46,906 nt of DNA from Deltaproteobacteria bacterium (GTDB lineage Bacteria; Desulfobacterota; Binatia; DP-6). Of this stretch, positions 25,258 to 33,252 are shown piece by piece. Each line of letters opens with the position of its first letter. Positions within the stretch are counted from its first letter, which is position 1. The notes below the pieces were generated by a model that was not told the origin of the DNA, searched no databases, and was given only the letters and a program-made list of their open reading frames with translations. The stretch covers positions 1 to 46,906 of the forward strand of contig VBKG01000342.1 of assembly GCA_005879585.1 (NCBI GenBank), written 5' to 3'. A program made the position numbers and the translations under genes.

Positions 25258-27288
25258 ATGCATCTCCGCCGCGCACCGCTCCGCGTGACTGCCGTCCTGC
25301 TCGTCGTCGGCCTTGCCGCCGCCGTGCCGGCCGCCCACTTCCCCATCTTCGACCACGACCCCGTCGACTCGTCGACGGGCCGGCCCTATCCGATTTTGCC
25401 GGGCACGCCGCTCATCCTCCCGCAGCCCGATGGCAAGTACGATCCGCCGATCGTCGACCGGTCCACGACGGGCGACGTCGACCTCGTGGTACGCGCCGGG
25501 ACGGTGATGATCGGCCCCTCGATCCCGCCTCCCGCCACGTCGCCGCGCACCGCGGTCGCGGGCAGCCCGGCGCTCGTCCCCGGCAGCGGCATCCCGTTCA
25601 CGGTCGCCGTGTCGGACGGAAGCAGCGCGACGGCCACGGGCAACCCGCTCCTCGGACCCGAGATGGACGGCATCCCCGTGCTCGTCCTCGCGTTCGCCGA
25701 CTTCGACGGCGACGGCGTGATCGGACCGACCAGCGCCGACGACGACGGCGTCGCGGACGATGCGCGCGAGCTCCAGGAGTCGGACTACCTCATCGGCCGC
25801 CAGGTTTCGCTCTTCCACAACGGCGTGGCGCAGGGCACGCTCTACATCTGGAAGGGAGCGCCGGCGTCTGCAGGAGGTCTCCGCGTCGTCCTCACGGCGA
25901 TCGCGTACGTCGGATCCTTCAGCCCGAGCTTCTTCTTCGGCAGCGTCCCCGACGGGCCGCCCGTCGCGACTCGGATGCCTTTCTTTCCACGCTACGATCC
26001 GGACCGCGTGGTGGAGGCGAATGGTCGCGGCGGTCCGGCCGAGCCCGCACATCGCCTCGGCATCGAGCTCGAGCCGGCATTCGAGCCGCCCGTGGACGAC
26101 CCCGATCTCGGGACGCCGTTCGCGCTGCCGACCGACGGCTCGAGCCCCACGATCGACCGCGTGGCGGTCGCGGGCGGGCCGATGTCGCGCCTGCGATGCG
26201 TCCGGCCGTCCTCCGCCGCCGGATTCCCGGTGGGCGCCGCGGTCCCACTCTACCGCGGCGCCGCCGGCGCCCTGTACGAGGATCTCTCCTCGGTCGACGT
26301 CCCCGACAACGGCCGGGGCACCGCGGTACCAGTGCGGCTCGTGCCGGTCGACGCGTTCGACAACGTGACCGATCCCCCGGCCGGCGCGCAGGCCACCCTC
26401 ATCGCCGGCCCGGGGCTCGTCATCGCCGAGCCGGACACCGACGGCGACCCCACGCGTGAGACGGTGCCCATCGGCGGCGCCGACGGCGTCGACGTGGCAC
26501 TCGACGACACCGGTGGCATGGGCGACTCGGGAACCGCATCGACGCTCACGGTCGCCGTGGGCGGTGTGCCGGTCGAGACGCTCGCCGTGCGGTTCGTGCC
26601 GGGGCCGGCCGCCACGGAGGTGCCGAGCATTACGCACGACGAGCTCGCTGGCCACCCCGACTCCGTCGTCGTCGGCCATCCGTTGCACGACACGGTGGTC
26701 GTCGTGGTCGACGACCCCCAGCGCGACGCGGAGAGCGTCACCGGCGCCATCACCCTGAACGGGAGCCCCATGGGGACCGTGTTGCTCCACGAGGGACCGC
26801 CGCCCCCCGGCCTGACCCTCCCGCCCGGACAGGTGTTCACCGGGCCGATCGACGTGACGCCGTCGGCGGAGGGCACGCTCGAGCTGTCGCTCACTGCGCG
26901 CGACACCGCGAGCCACGTCTCCGATCCGGCCCGCCTCTCGCTGCCCGTCTACCCCGACGGATCGCCGGCCGTGTCGGAGCTGTCGGTCTCGCCCGACTCG
27001 GCGGGCGCCGGGCGCTTCTTCCTCACCATCATGGGACGCGTCTCCGACACCGACCGCATGACGCGGGTGACCGCCCAGATGGACCGCGGCAAAGGCTTCC
27101 ACCGCGTCGCCGCCCTGAACGACAAGGGGCTCTTCGGAGATGCAACGCCGGGCGACGGCGTGTTCTCGCGGCGCCGTCCCATTCGCGTTCCGGTACCCGG
27201 GTCCTATCCGGTGCGCATGGTGGTGGCGAACCACGCGCGTGGCGTCGTCACGACCGCGCCGGTGCAGCTCCGGGTCGTTGCCCCCTGA
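25258..27288 (+). CDS. Large exported beta-rich protein with calcium-binding segment and choice-of-anchor-X-like C-terminus
   Basis: 676 residues from ATG 25258, one base after the preceding stop. A signal peptide (VTAVLLVVGLAAAVPAAH) is followed by an Asp-rich, EF-hand/TSP3-like stretch, DFDGDGVIGPTSADDDG (about residue 150). Ig-like segments with GGVPVETLAVRFVPGP-type strands come next. The C-terminal domain has LNDKGLFGDATPGDGVFS and so resembles 'choice-of-anchor X' domains (GD-x-x-AGDGVYT). No enzymatic motif seen. Probably cell-surface or secreted. It converges with kinase 2, leaving 38 bp with no obvious terminator. Confidence 0.75.
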   Translation: MHLRRAPLRVTAVLLVVGLAAAVPAAHFPIFDHDPVDSSTGRPYPILPGTPLILPQPDGKYDPPIVDRSTTGDVDLVVRAGTVMIGPSIPPPATSPRTAVAGSPALVPGSGIPFTVAVSDGSSATATGNPLLGPEMDGIPVLVLAFADFDGDGVIGPTSADDDGVADDARELQESDYLIGRQVSLFHNGVAQGTLYIWKGAPASAGGLRVVLTAIAYVGSFSPSFFFGSVPDGPPVATRMPFFPRYDPDRVVEANGRGGPAEPAHRLGIELEPAFEPPVDDPDLGTPFALPTDGSSPTIDRVAVAGGPMSRLRCVRPSSAAGFPVGAAVPLYRGAAGALYEDLSSVDVPDNGRGTAVPVRLVPVDAFDNVTDPPAGAQATLIAGPGLVIAEPDTDGDPTRETVPIGGADGVDVALDDTGGMGDSGTASTLTVAVGGVPVETLAVRFVPGPAATEVPSITHDELAGHPDSVVVGHPLHDTVVVVVDDPQRDAESVTGAITLNGSPMGTVLLHEGPPPPGLTLPPGQVFTGPIDVTPSAEGTLELSLTARDTASHVSDPARLSLPVYPDGSPAVSELSVSPDSAGAGRFFLTIMGRVSDTDRMTRVTAQMDRGKGFHRVAALNDKGLFGDATPGDGVFSRRRPIRVPVPGSYPVRMVVANHARGVVTTAPVQLRVVAP

Positions 27289-27326
27289 GGGGAGCGCTAT
27301 CGATGGCGCCGCTGGCGTTACGCCCC

Positions 27327-29732
27327 TTACGCCGCGGGCAGATCGAGGACGAAGCGGGCGCCGTGCGGGACCGCGGCGTCGAGCGCGATGGTGCCGCCGT
27401 GGCGCTCGATGATCTTCCGCACGACGGCGAGGCCGACGCCGGTTCCCGTCGACTTCGTCGTCATGAAGAGCCCGAAGACGCGCTGGCGCATCTCCGGGGG
27501 CACGCCGGGGCCCGTGTCGGCGAGCTCCACACGCACGCGCCCGGCGCCGTTGCCGGATGCCGCGGCGCTGATCGCGATCCGGCCGCCCGGCCCCATCGCC
27601 TCGATCGCGTTGACGACCAGCTCCTGGATCGCCTGACCGAGGTGGGCGGGGTCGGCCCGTACGAGCGGCAGGTCCGGCGGGACATCGAGGTCGACGGTCA
27701 CACCGCCGGCCTCGAGCCTCGACGCGAGGGTCCGCAGCAACGCCTCGATCAGCGACGCCAGGTGCGTCGGCTCGACGTGCGGCTCGAACGGCCGCGTGAA
27801 GTCGAGGATGCCGCGGACGTGCGCCTCGAGCTTGTCCACCTCTACCAGCACGTCCTGCAGGTTCTCGTGCACCGGCTCGGTCGCCGGGACTTGCTCGAGG
27901 CCGAGCTGGGCGGCGAGCCGGATGCCGGCGAGCGGGTTGCGGATGCCGTGCGCCACTCCCGCGGACAGCTCGCCGATCGCGGCCAGGTGCTCGGCGCGGG
28001 CGAGGCTCTCCTGCGCGTCGCGGAGTTGCTCGAGGGCCGCGGCGTTGGCGAGCGCGATCGCGGTCTGGTTGGCGAGCGTGGTGAGGACGTCGACGTCGTC
28101 GGCCGAGAAGGGCCGGCCGGACGACTTGCCGCCCACCGCGAGGAGGCCCGCCGGCTGGCCGCGGCGCAGGAGCGGGACGAGCAGCACGGCGTCGAGCGCG
28201 TCGAAGAGGCTCCGGAGCGCGTCGCGGTTCGGCCGGAGACGTGCCGCCTCCTCCACCTCGTCGCGCGAAAGTACGCCGCCGCGTGCCTCGAACGCGGCGA
28301 GGCCGGGATCGCTCGCCGGGAGCGAGCGTCGCGTGGCGCGGCCACCGCGGCGTACGAACACGTCGTTCTCCCGCTCCCAGACCGTCGCCCCGTCGATGAA
28401 CAGCACCTCCCGGAGCGCGGTGAGGAGGTGCTCCACGATCGCGCGGCGGTCGAGAAGTGTCGTCATGCGCTCGCTCGCGTGCGCGACCGTGTCCTTGTAG
28501 TCGACCCGGCCGCGGTAGAAGAGCCGGTCGATGGCACGCTGGATGCGGTCCCGCAGCGGAACGGCGGTCGCGAGCGCCACGAGCACGAACGCGATCGGAA
28601 AGACCGGGCTCCGCGACGACACGAGGCCGGCGGCGAGCCCGTCCGCCAGCAGCAGCGCCCCGGCATATGCGAGCGAGACGAGCGCCGTGATCACGGAGTA
28701 GACGAGCGCCTGCTTCACGAACCGGTCGGCCTCGAACAGGTCGTGGCGGGCGATCGCGTAGCCGATCGAGAGCGGGAAGAGGAAGCCCGTCAACGTCAGC
28801 AGGCTGAACGACAGCCGTTGGCCGAAGAGGAAGACCGCGAGGACGCCCAGTACCGGCACCAGGAACGCGACGACGGCGCCCGTGAGGACGACGCGCGCGC
28901 GGCGGCGTGCGAGCGGCGTGCGGCCGCGGAAAGCCGCGACGGCGACCGACGCCATGCCGGCCAGCGATGCCGCCGCGATCGCCAGGAAGACGATCGCGTT
29001 CAGCACGTAGAGGCCCTCGTACCAGCGCCGGAACAACCACAGCTGGGCCATCCCGACCGCGAAGCCGACGGCGTACAGCCATCCGAGGGGGCGGCCGCTT
29101 CGCCGGACGGGCGGCCGCGGCTCGGGGACCGTCAGCGCCAGGTGCAGGATCGCGGCCGGTGCGAGCCCTTCCAGGAGCAGCGCGAGCCCGTGGAAGCGGT
29201 CGGCGGTGAACAGGTCGAGGTCGAGGAGCAGGTAGAGACCCCAGACGACGCCGAACGCGAGGAGGGCGCGACTCTGTCGCGACTCCGGCTTCAGGTAGAA
29301 GACGGCGAGCCCGACCGCGAGGAACGCAACGCCGTTCAGCGCGTACACGCCGAGCGTCGCGACCCAGTCCCGCAGGGTGAACACCATGGAGCGCACGCTG
29401 CGACGCTCCTGGCCGCCGGGCCCTTCGAAGACGAACTCGTGCAGCGTGCCGGGGCGTGCGGCGCGGACCCGCGTCTCGACGTCGTGCCGCGACGTCACCA
29501 CATCGCCGTCGACGCTCACCACCCGCGAGCGGAAGGGCACGCCGGCCACCGTGCCGGTCCAGCCGGGACGGCCGAGCGGGACGACGAACAGGTTGTCCCA
29601 CACGACGAAGCCGGCGAAGGTGTGTCCGACCTCGGCGAGCGAGCCCACCAGGGCGACCGCGGAAAGCGCGACGCTCGCCAGTGAGAGGACGAGGAACAGC
29701 ACAGCGTCCGCGCGGCGCGGGAACCGGCTCAT
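27327..29732 (-). CDS. Membrane sensor histidine kinase, copy 2
   Basis: 801 residues from ATG 29732. Same plan as the kinase at 12226-14721: TM1, a PDZ-like extracytoplasmic segment (AGVPFRSRVVSVDGDVV), about seven more TM helices (IARHDLFEADRFVKQALVYS at the end), a GAF-like region (about 410-540), HisKA and HATPase (VVNAIEA, DTGPGV, GTGVGLAV). The H-box reads GVAHGIRNP: the phospho-acceptor His is present but the usual following Glu/Asp is Gly. Its ATG overlaps the stop of the radical SAM gene (TGATG), so they are co-translated. The adjacent lone receiver (32744-33112) or regulator 2 could be its partner, which is inference. Confidence 0.9.
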   Translation of the reverse strand: MSRFPRRADAVLFLVLSLASVALSAVALVGSLAEVGHTFAGFVVWDNLFVVPLGRPGWTGTVAGVPFRSRVVSVDGDVVTSRHDVETRVRAARPGTLHEFVFEGPGGQERRSVRSMVFTLRDWVATLGVYALNGVAFLAVGLAVFYLKPESRQSRALLAFGVVWGLYLLLDLDLFTADRFHGLALLLEGLAPAAILHLALTVPEPRPPVRRSGRPLGWLYAVGFAVGMAQLWLFRRWYEGLYVLNAIVFLAIAAASLAGMASVAVAAFRGRTPLARRRARVVLTGAVVAFLVPVLGVLAVFLFGQRLSFSLLTLTGFLFPLSIGYAIARHDLFEADRFVKQALVYSVITALVSLAYAGALLLADGLAAGLVSSRSPVFPIAFVLVALATAVPLRDRIQRAIDRLFYRGRVDYKDTVAHASERMTTLLDRRAIVEHLLTALREVLFIDGATVWERENDVFVRRGGRATRRSLPASDPGLAAFEARGGVLSRDEVEEAARLRPNRDALRSLFDALDAVLLVPLLRRGQPAGLLAVGGKSSGRPFSADDVDVLTTLANQTAIALANAAALEQLRDAQESLARAEHLAAIGELSAGVAHGIRNPLAGIRLAAQLGLEQVPATEPVHENLQDVLVEVDKLEAHVRGILDFTRPFEPHVEPTHLASLIEALLRTLASRLEAGGVTVDLDVPPDLPLVRADPAHLGQAIQELVVNAIEAMGPGGRIAISAAASGNGAGRVRVELADTGPGVPPEMRQRVFGLFMTTKSTGTGVGLAVVRKIIERHGGTIALDAAVPHGARFVLDLPAA

Positions 29733-31048
29733 CACGGCCGCACCGTTGCGGGCCCAAGCCGGCGGCGGCGGAACGTCGCCGCGTACTGCAGGCTCACGAC
29801 CAGATACAGGAAGAGCGTGGCGGGCCGGAGGAGGCGTGGGTAGCGGCGGAGCTTCGCGGTGCGGCGGACGAAGGCGCGCCAGCCGTAGAACCGCGCTTCG
29901 ACGTCGCGCACCGCGCTCTCGAGGCGCTCGGGGCTCCAGCCCGGCAGCTCGTAGACGAGATGCTGGAGGTCGTAGCGACGCCAGTCGCGGCTCCGGATAC
30001 GTCCCTCGGCGTCGAGCTTCTGGAACGTCGGCGTGCCGGGAAACGGCGTCAGGATGCCGAACGATGCGGCGAACATGTCCGCCTCGTCGCAGAAAGCGAG
30101 TGTCCGCTCGAAGACGTCCGGCGGGTCGTGGTCGAAGCCGAAGGTGAACATGCCGAGCACGCCGATGCCGTGCCGCTGGAGCGCCTGGATCTGCGTCTTG
30201 TAGCGCGCGACGGCGTTGGTCCGCTCTTTGTTCATCTCGCCGATCGACTGCGGCACGATCGACTCGAACCCGACGAGGACGCCGACGAGCCCGCTGGCCG
30301 CGGCGAGATCGAGCAGCTCCGGGTCGTCCGCGATGTCGATCGACACCTCGCCGATCCACTTCTTGCCGAGCGGCGCGAGCGCACCGAACAGCCGCCGGGA
30401 ATACTCCCGATTGATGAGCAGGTTGTCGTCGATGAAGAAGACCGCGCGGCCGCGAAGCCGCGCCACCTCCGCGACGACGTCGTCCACCGGCCGCCGCCGG
30501 TACTTCGGGTTCACGGTGGACACGCTGCAGAAGCTGCAGCGGTACGGACAGCCGCGCGTCGCCTGGACGAGGTTGGTGGTGAGATAGCCGCGGCCGCGGA
30601 GCAGGCCGCGGTCGAGCAGCGGGTAGGCGGCGAGGTCGGTGCCGTTCTGGCTCACGTACCGCGGCTTCAGCCGGCCGCGCTCGAAGTCGGCGAGGAGCGC
30701 GGGCCAGGTGTCGTCGGCTTCGCCGACCACGACGGCGTCGGCATGGCTGGCCGCTTCCTCGTCGTCGGGGCAGAGCGTCACGTGCCATCCGCCGAGGACC
30801 ACCGGGACGCCACGCGCGCGAAAGACGTCCGCGAGCTCGTAGGCGCGCACCGCACTCATCGTGCTGACGCTGATCGCGACGAGGTCCGGACGCGCGTCGA
30901 GGTCGACCTCGCCGTGGTTGTCGTCGGCGAACGAGATCTCCCAGTGCGACGGCGTGAGCGCCGCCAGGTACGGAATCGTGAGTGTCGGTACGAGACGCTC
31001 GTAGACCGGGAACTCACGGGTCCGAGGCCAGATGAACATCACGCGCAT
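29732..31048 (-). CDS. B12-binding domain radical SAM protein
   Basis: 438 residues from ATG 31048 (MRVMFIWPR, the usual first strand of the cobalamin domain). A GTG-type extension to 31135 would run through a promoter-like element. The N-terminal Rossmann-like B12 domain (about 1-130) includes VLGGWHVTLCPDDEEA. The radical SAM cluster motif is RGCPYRCSFC (Cys-x3-Cys-x2-Cys, about residue 170). Later come FIDDNLLINREYSRRLF and FTFGFDHDPPDVFERTLAFC. Relatives include hopanoid methylases/adenosyl transferases and many methyltransferases of unpredictable substrate. Co-transcription with a membrane sensor kinase is unusual. Confidence 0.9.
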   Translation of the reverse strand: MRVMFIWPRTREFPVYERLVPTLTIPYLAALTPSHWEISFADDNHGEVDLDARPDLVAISVSTMSAVRAYELADVFRARGVPVVLGGWHVTLCPDDEEAASHADAVVVGEADDTWPALLADFERGRLKPRYVSQNGTDLAAYPLLDRGLLRGRGYLTTNLVQATRGCPYRCSFCSVSTVNPKYRRRPVDDVVAEVARLRGRAVFFIDDNLLINREYSRRLFGALAPLGKKWIGEVSIDIADDPELLDLAAASGLVGVLVGFESIVPQSIGEMNKERTNAVARYKTQIQALQRHGIGVLGMFTFGFDHDPPDVFERTLAFCDEADMFAASFGILTPFPGTPTFQKLDAEGRIRSRDWRRYDLQHLVYELPGWSPERLESAVRDVEARFYGWRAFVRRTAKLRRYPRLLRPATLFLYLVVSLQYAATFRRRRLGPATVRP

Positions 31049-31094
31049 GGGACAGCGATCCCCAAGGAGCCCGGCGGCTCCTCGCCGGTGCCGG

Positions 31095-31110
31095 TACAAG
31101 AGCCGTGCCA
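31095..31110 (-). promoter_or_regulatory. Probable sigma-54 (-24/-12) promoter of the radical SAM/kinase-2 operon
   Basis: On the minus strand TGGCACG-GCTC-TTGTA has a perfect -24 box. The -12 box has GT instead of GC, with spacing exactly right. The predicted start is about 31084, leaving a 36-nt leader that contains a GGAGCC/GGCTCC hairpin before ATG 31048. It overlaps the first codons of the divergent lnt copy 2. Confidence 0.5.
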
Positions 31111-32709
31111 AGCTCTTTAGACAGAGCGCATCCATTCAGCGCCCCATCGGCCGTGGCGCTGGCGGCGCTTGCAGGAGCTCTGCATGGCGCCTGCTTTGCG
31201 CCTCTCGCGGTGTGGCCGCTCGGCTTCGTTGCGCTGGCGCCGCTCGTTGCGGCCACGCGCGGGCGGCGGGCGGCGGCGGGGCTCGGCCTCGGCTGGGTCG
31301 CCGGGACGATCGCACCGGCGATCGCGGTCGTCCCCTGGGTGGCCGCGGCGACCCACGACTACTTCACGCAAGGCTCGCTCGGCGCGGTGCTCTTCGCGTT
31401 CGCGGTGACCCAGGTGATGGGCGCGCTGCCCGCGGCGGCGTTCGGCGTGGCGCTCACCCGGCTCGCGGTGCTGCCCTCGGTCTCGGTGCGGGTGCTCGGC
31501 GCCGCGGCCTGCTGGACCGCGCTCGAGCTCGCCCGCGCCCGCCTCTTCGGCGCGCCGTGGGACCTCCTCGCGCACGCGCTCTACGCGCACCCGCTGTGGA
31601 TCCAACCCGCGGAGCTCGGCGGAGCATTCCTCGTGTCGTTCGTGCTCGCGGCGGCCGCGGCCGCCGCCGGGGAGGCGGTCGTGGCACCGCGCGCGGAGCG
31701 GCTGCGTGCGCTGGCGCTCGGCGCCGCGCTCCTGGCGCTCGACGCCGGATACGGCGCGTTTCGCTTGCACGCCGTGCCCGATGACGGCGGGGCGATGATG
31801 CGCGTCGCGCTCGTCCAGGGCAACGCGCCGAATGCGTGGCGTCTGGACGTCGCGCGCGCGGAGGACGCGCTCCACATCTTCGTCGAAACCACCCGGCGCA
31901 CCGCGCCGCTGCGTCCCGACCTCGTCGTCTGGCCGGAGAACGCGGTGAGCTTCCTGCTCGCGCCGAACCCGCAGCTCGGCCGCGCCGTCACCGAGGTCCT
32001 CGGCGCCGACGGTCCGCCGCTCGTCGTCGGCGGACCGCGCTACGCGCCGGCGGGCGACGGCCGGGTGCAGTTCTTCAACTCGGCCTATCTGCTCTCCCCC
32101 GGCGGCGATCCCCTGGCCTTCTACGACAAGCGCCGCCTCGTTCCCTTCGCCGAGTACGCCCCGATCGCACGTCTGCCCGGGCTCGGGTGGCGCTTCGACG
32201 CGCCGGGCGAGTACACGCCCGGCATCGTCCCGACGGTGTTCACTCGGCCGGACCGCTTCGGGGTCCTCATCTGCTTCGAAGCGATCTATCCGGAGCTCGC
32301 ACGCGACCTCGTGCGCGCCGGCGCACGGCTCCTCGTGAACGTCTCGAACGACGCCTGGTTCGGGAGCTCGGCGGGCCTCGAGCAGCACTTCGCCGCGACC
32401 GTGTTCCGCGCGGTCGAGACGCGCCGCGCCGTCGCCCGCGCGACGAACACCGGCATCACCGGCGTCGTGGGACCGTCCGGCCGGATCGTCGCCCGGTTTC
32501 CCACGCACGTCCGGGACGCGTGGGTCGTGAGCGTACCACTGCGCGACGAGATGACGCCGTACGACCGCTGGGGCGACGGGTTCGCGCAGCTCGCGAGCGG
32601 CGCGGCGATGCTCGCGCTCGTTGCCGCGCGAGGGAAATCGGGTCCTTCCGCGCAGCGGCGCGCGAGAAGCCCCAGACCGTCCCCAAGCGCGGCTCGGGAA
32701 TTCGCCTAG
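31105..32709 (+). CDS. Apolipoprotein N-acyltransferase, copy 2
   Basis: 534 residues from GTG 31105. Several N-terminal TM helices include LHGACFAPLAVWPLGFVALA. The carbon-nitrogen hydrolase domain carries the complete Lnt triad: Glu in VVWPENAVSF, Lys in YDKRRLVPFAEY, Cys in VLICFEAIYPEL. It also has the canonical NVSNDAWFGSS segment, which is altered in copy 1. It should N-acylate diacylglyceryl-Cys of lipoproteins in the inner membrane. It is divergent from a sensor kinase operon, as is copy 1. The stop is followed within 34 bp by a sigma-54 promoter and the lone receiver gene. Confidence 0.93.
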   Translation: MPSSLDRAHPFSAPSAVALAALAGALHGACFAPLAVWPLGFVALAPLVAATRGRRAAAGLGLGWVAGTIAPAIAVVPWVAAATHDYFTQGSLGAVLFAFAVTQVMGALPAAAFGVALTRLAVLPSVSVRVLGAAACWTALELARARLFGAPWDLLAHALYAHPLWIQPAELGGAFLVSFVLAAAAAAAGEAVVAPRAERLRALALGAALLALDAGYGAFRLHAVPDDGGAMMRVALVQGNAPNAWRLDVARAEDALHIFVETTRRTAPLRPDLVVWPENAVSFLLAPNPQLGRAVTEVLGADGPPLVVGGPRYAPAGDGRVQFFNSAYLLSPGGDPLAFYDKRRLVPFAEYAPIARLPGLGWRFDAPGEYTPGIVPTVFTRPDRFGVLICFEAIYPELARDLVRAGARLLVNVSNDAWFGSSAGLEQHFAATVFRAVETRRAVARATNTGITGVVGPSGRIVARFPTHVRDAWVVSVPLRDEMTPYDRWGDGFAQLASGAAMLALVAARGKSGPSAQRRARSPRPSPSAAREFA

Positions 32710-32715
32710 TCCTCT

Positions 32716-32731
32716 TGGCACTTCACTTGCT
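32716..32731 (+). promoter_or_regulatory. Sigma-54 (-24/-12) promoter of the lone receiver
   Basis: TGGCACT-TCAC-TTGCT is nearly a perfect consensus, with GG at 32717-32718, GC at 32729-32730 and exact spacing. It fills most of the 34-bp gap after lnt copy 2. The predicted start is about 32742, 2 nt before the GTG at 32744, implying an almost leaderless transcript. Confidence 0.78.
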
Positions 32732-32743
32732 CCCGCGAGAGTC

Positions 32744-33112
32744 GTGGCTCGCCGGATACTCATCCTCGAAGACGAGAAGCTGCTGACGAAGCACCTCGTA
32801 CGTCTCTTCGCCGGCCGGGGCTACGACGTGCAGACCGTCGCGACGGTGGCGAGCTTCCTCCACCTCGCCCGCCGCGAGCGCTTCGAGGCGCTGCTCCTCG
32901 ACCTCCACCTGCCCGACGGTGACGGGCTCGACGCCTGGGAGCAGAGCCGCGGGCAGCAGCCGGGGGCCCGTGCCATTCTCATGACCGCGCACGGCAGCCG
33001 CGACGTCGCGGATCGCGCGCGCGAGCTCGGCATCCACGCCGTCCTCTCGAAGCCGCTGAACCTCTCGCTCCTCCTCGCCTCGATCGGCGAGGCGAGCGCT
33101 CCCGACGCCTGA
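32744..33112 (+). CDS. Single-domain response regulator (receiver only)
   Basis: 122 residues from GTG 32744, the only start that fits the domain edge; longer frames run through the promoter and lnt. The receiver is complete: EDE near residue 9, phospho-acceptor Asp in LLLDLHLPDGDGLD, Thr in ILMTAHGS, Lys in VLSKPLN. There is no output domain, so it probably acts as a phosphorelay or protein-interaction partner. Kinase 2 lies close by on the other strand. The receiver sequence resembles that of regulator 2 (RLPDGSGLD versus HLPDGDGLD). Confidence 0.88.
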   Translation: MARRILILEDEKLLTKHLVRLFAGRGYDVQTVATVASFLHLARRERFEALLLDLHLPDGDGLDAWEQSRGQQPGARAILMTAHGSRDVADRARELGIHAVLSKPLNLSLLLASIGEASAPDA

Positions 33113-33223
33113 CGCGTTGCGCGCGGCTCGCCGTCTGGGTGACGTCGCCCAGCTCCGCGCCATTTGCCCTGACGCGCAGCGACGCAGGACCACCGGACGA
33201 CGGACGTGCGGTCGGGAGACGGG

Positions 33224-33239
33224 TGGACGGGATATTGCT
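33224..33239 (+). promoter_or_regulatory. Probable sigma-54 (-24/-12) promoter of the glycosyltransferase
   Basis: TGGACGG-GATA-TTGCT has GG at 33225-33226, GC at 33237-33238 and exact spacing. The last nine bases (GATATTGCT) are identical to those of the kinase-1 promoter. The predicted start is about 33250, 3 nt before ATG 33253. Confidence 0.6.
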
Positions 33240-33252
33240 TAGAAATCCATCG

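Noticed and set aside
27303-29684. Long plus-strand open frame opposite kinase 2
   Set aside because: No domain, repetitive charged composition. The minus strand encodes a complete histidine kinase.
29735-30788. Upstream extension of kinase 2 on the minus strand
   Set aside because: It overlaps the radical SAM gene in another frame. The kinase's membrane N-terminus begins cleanly at 29732.
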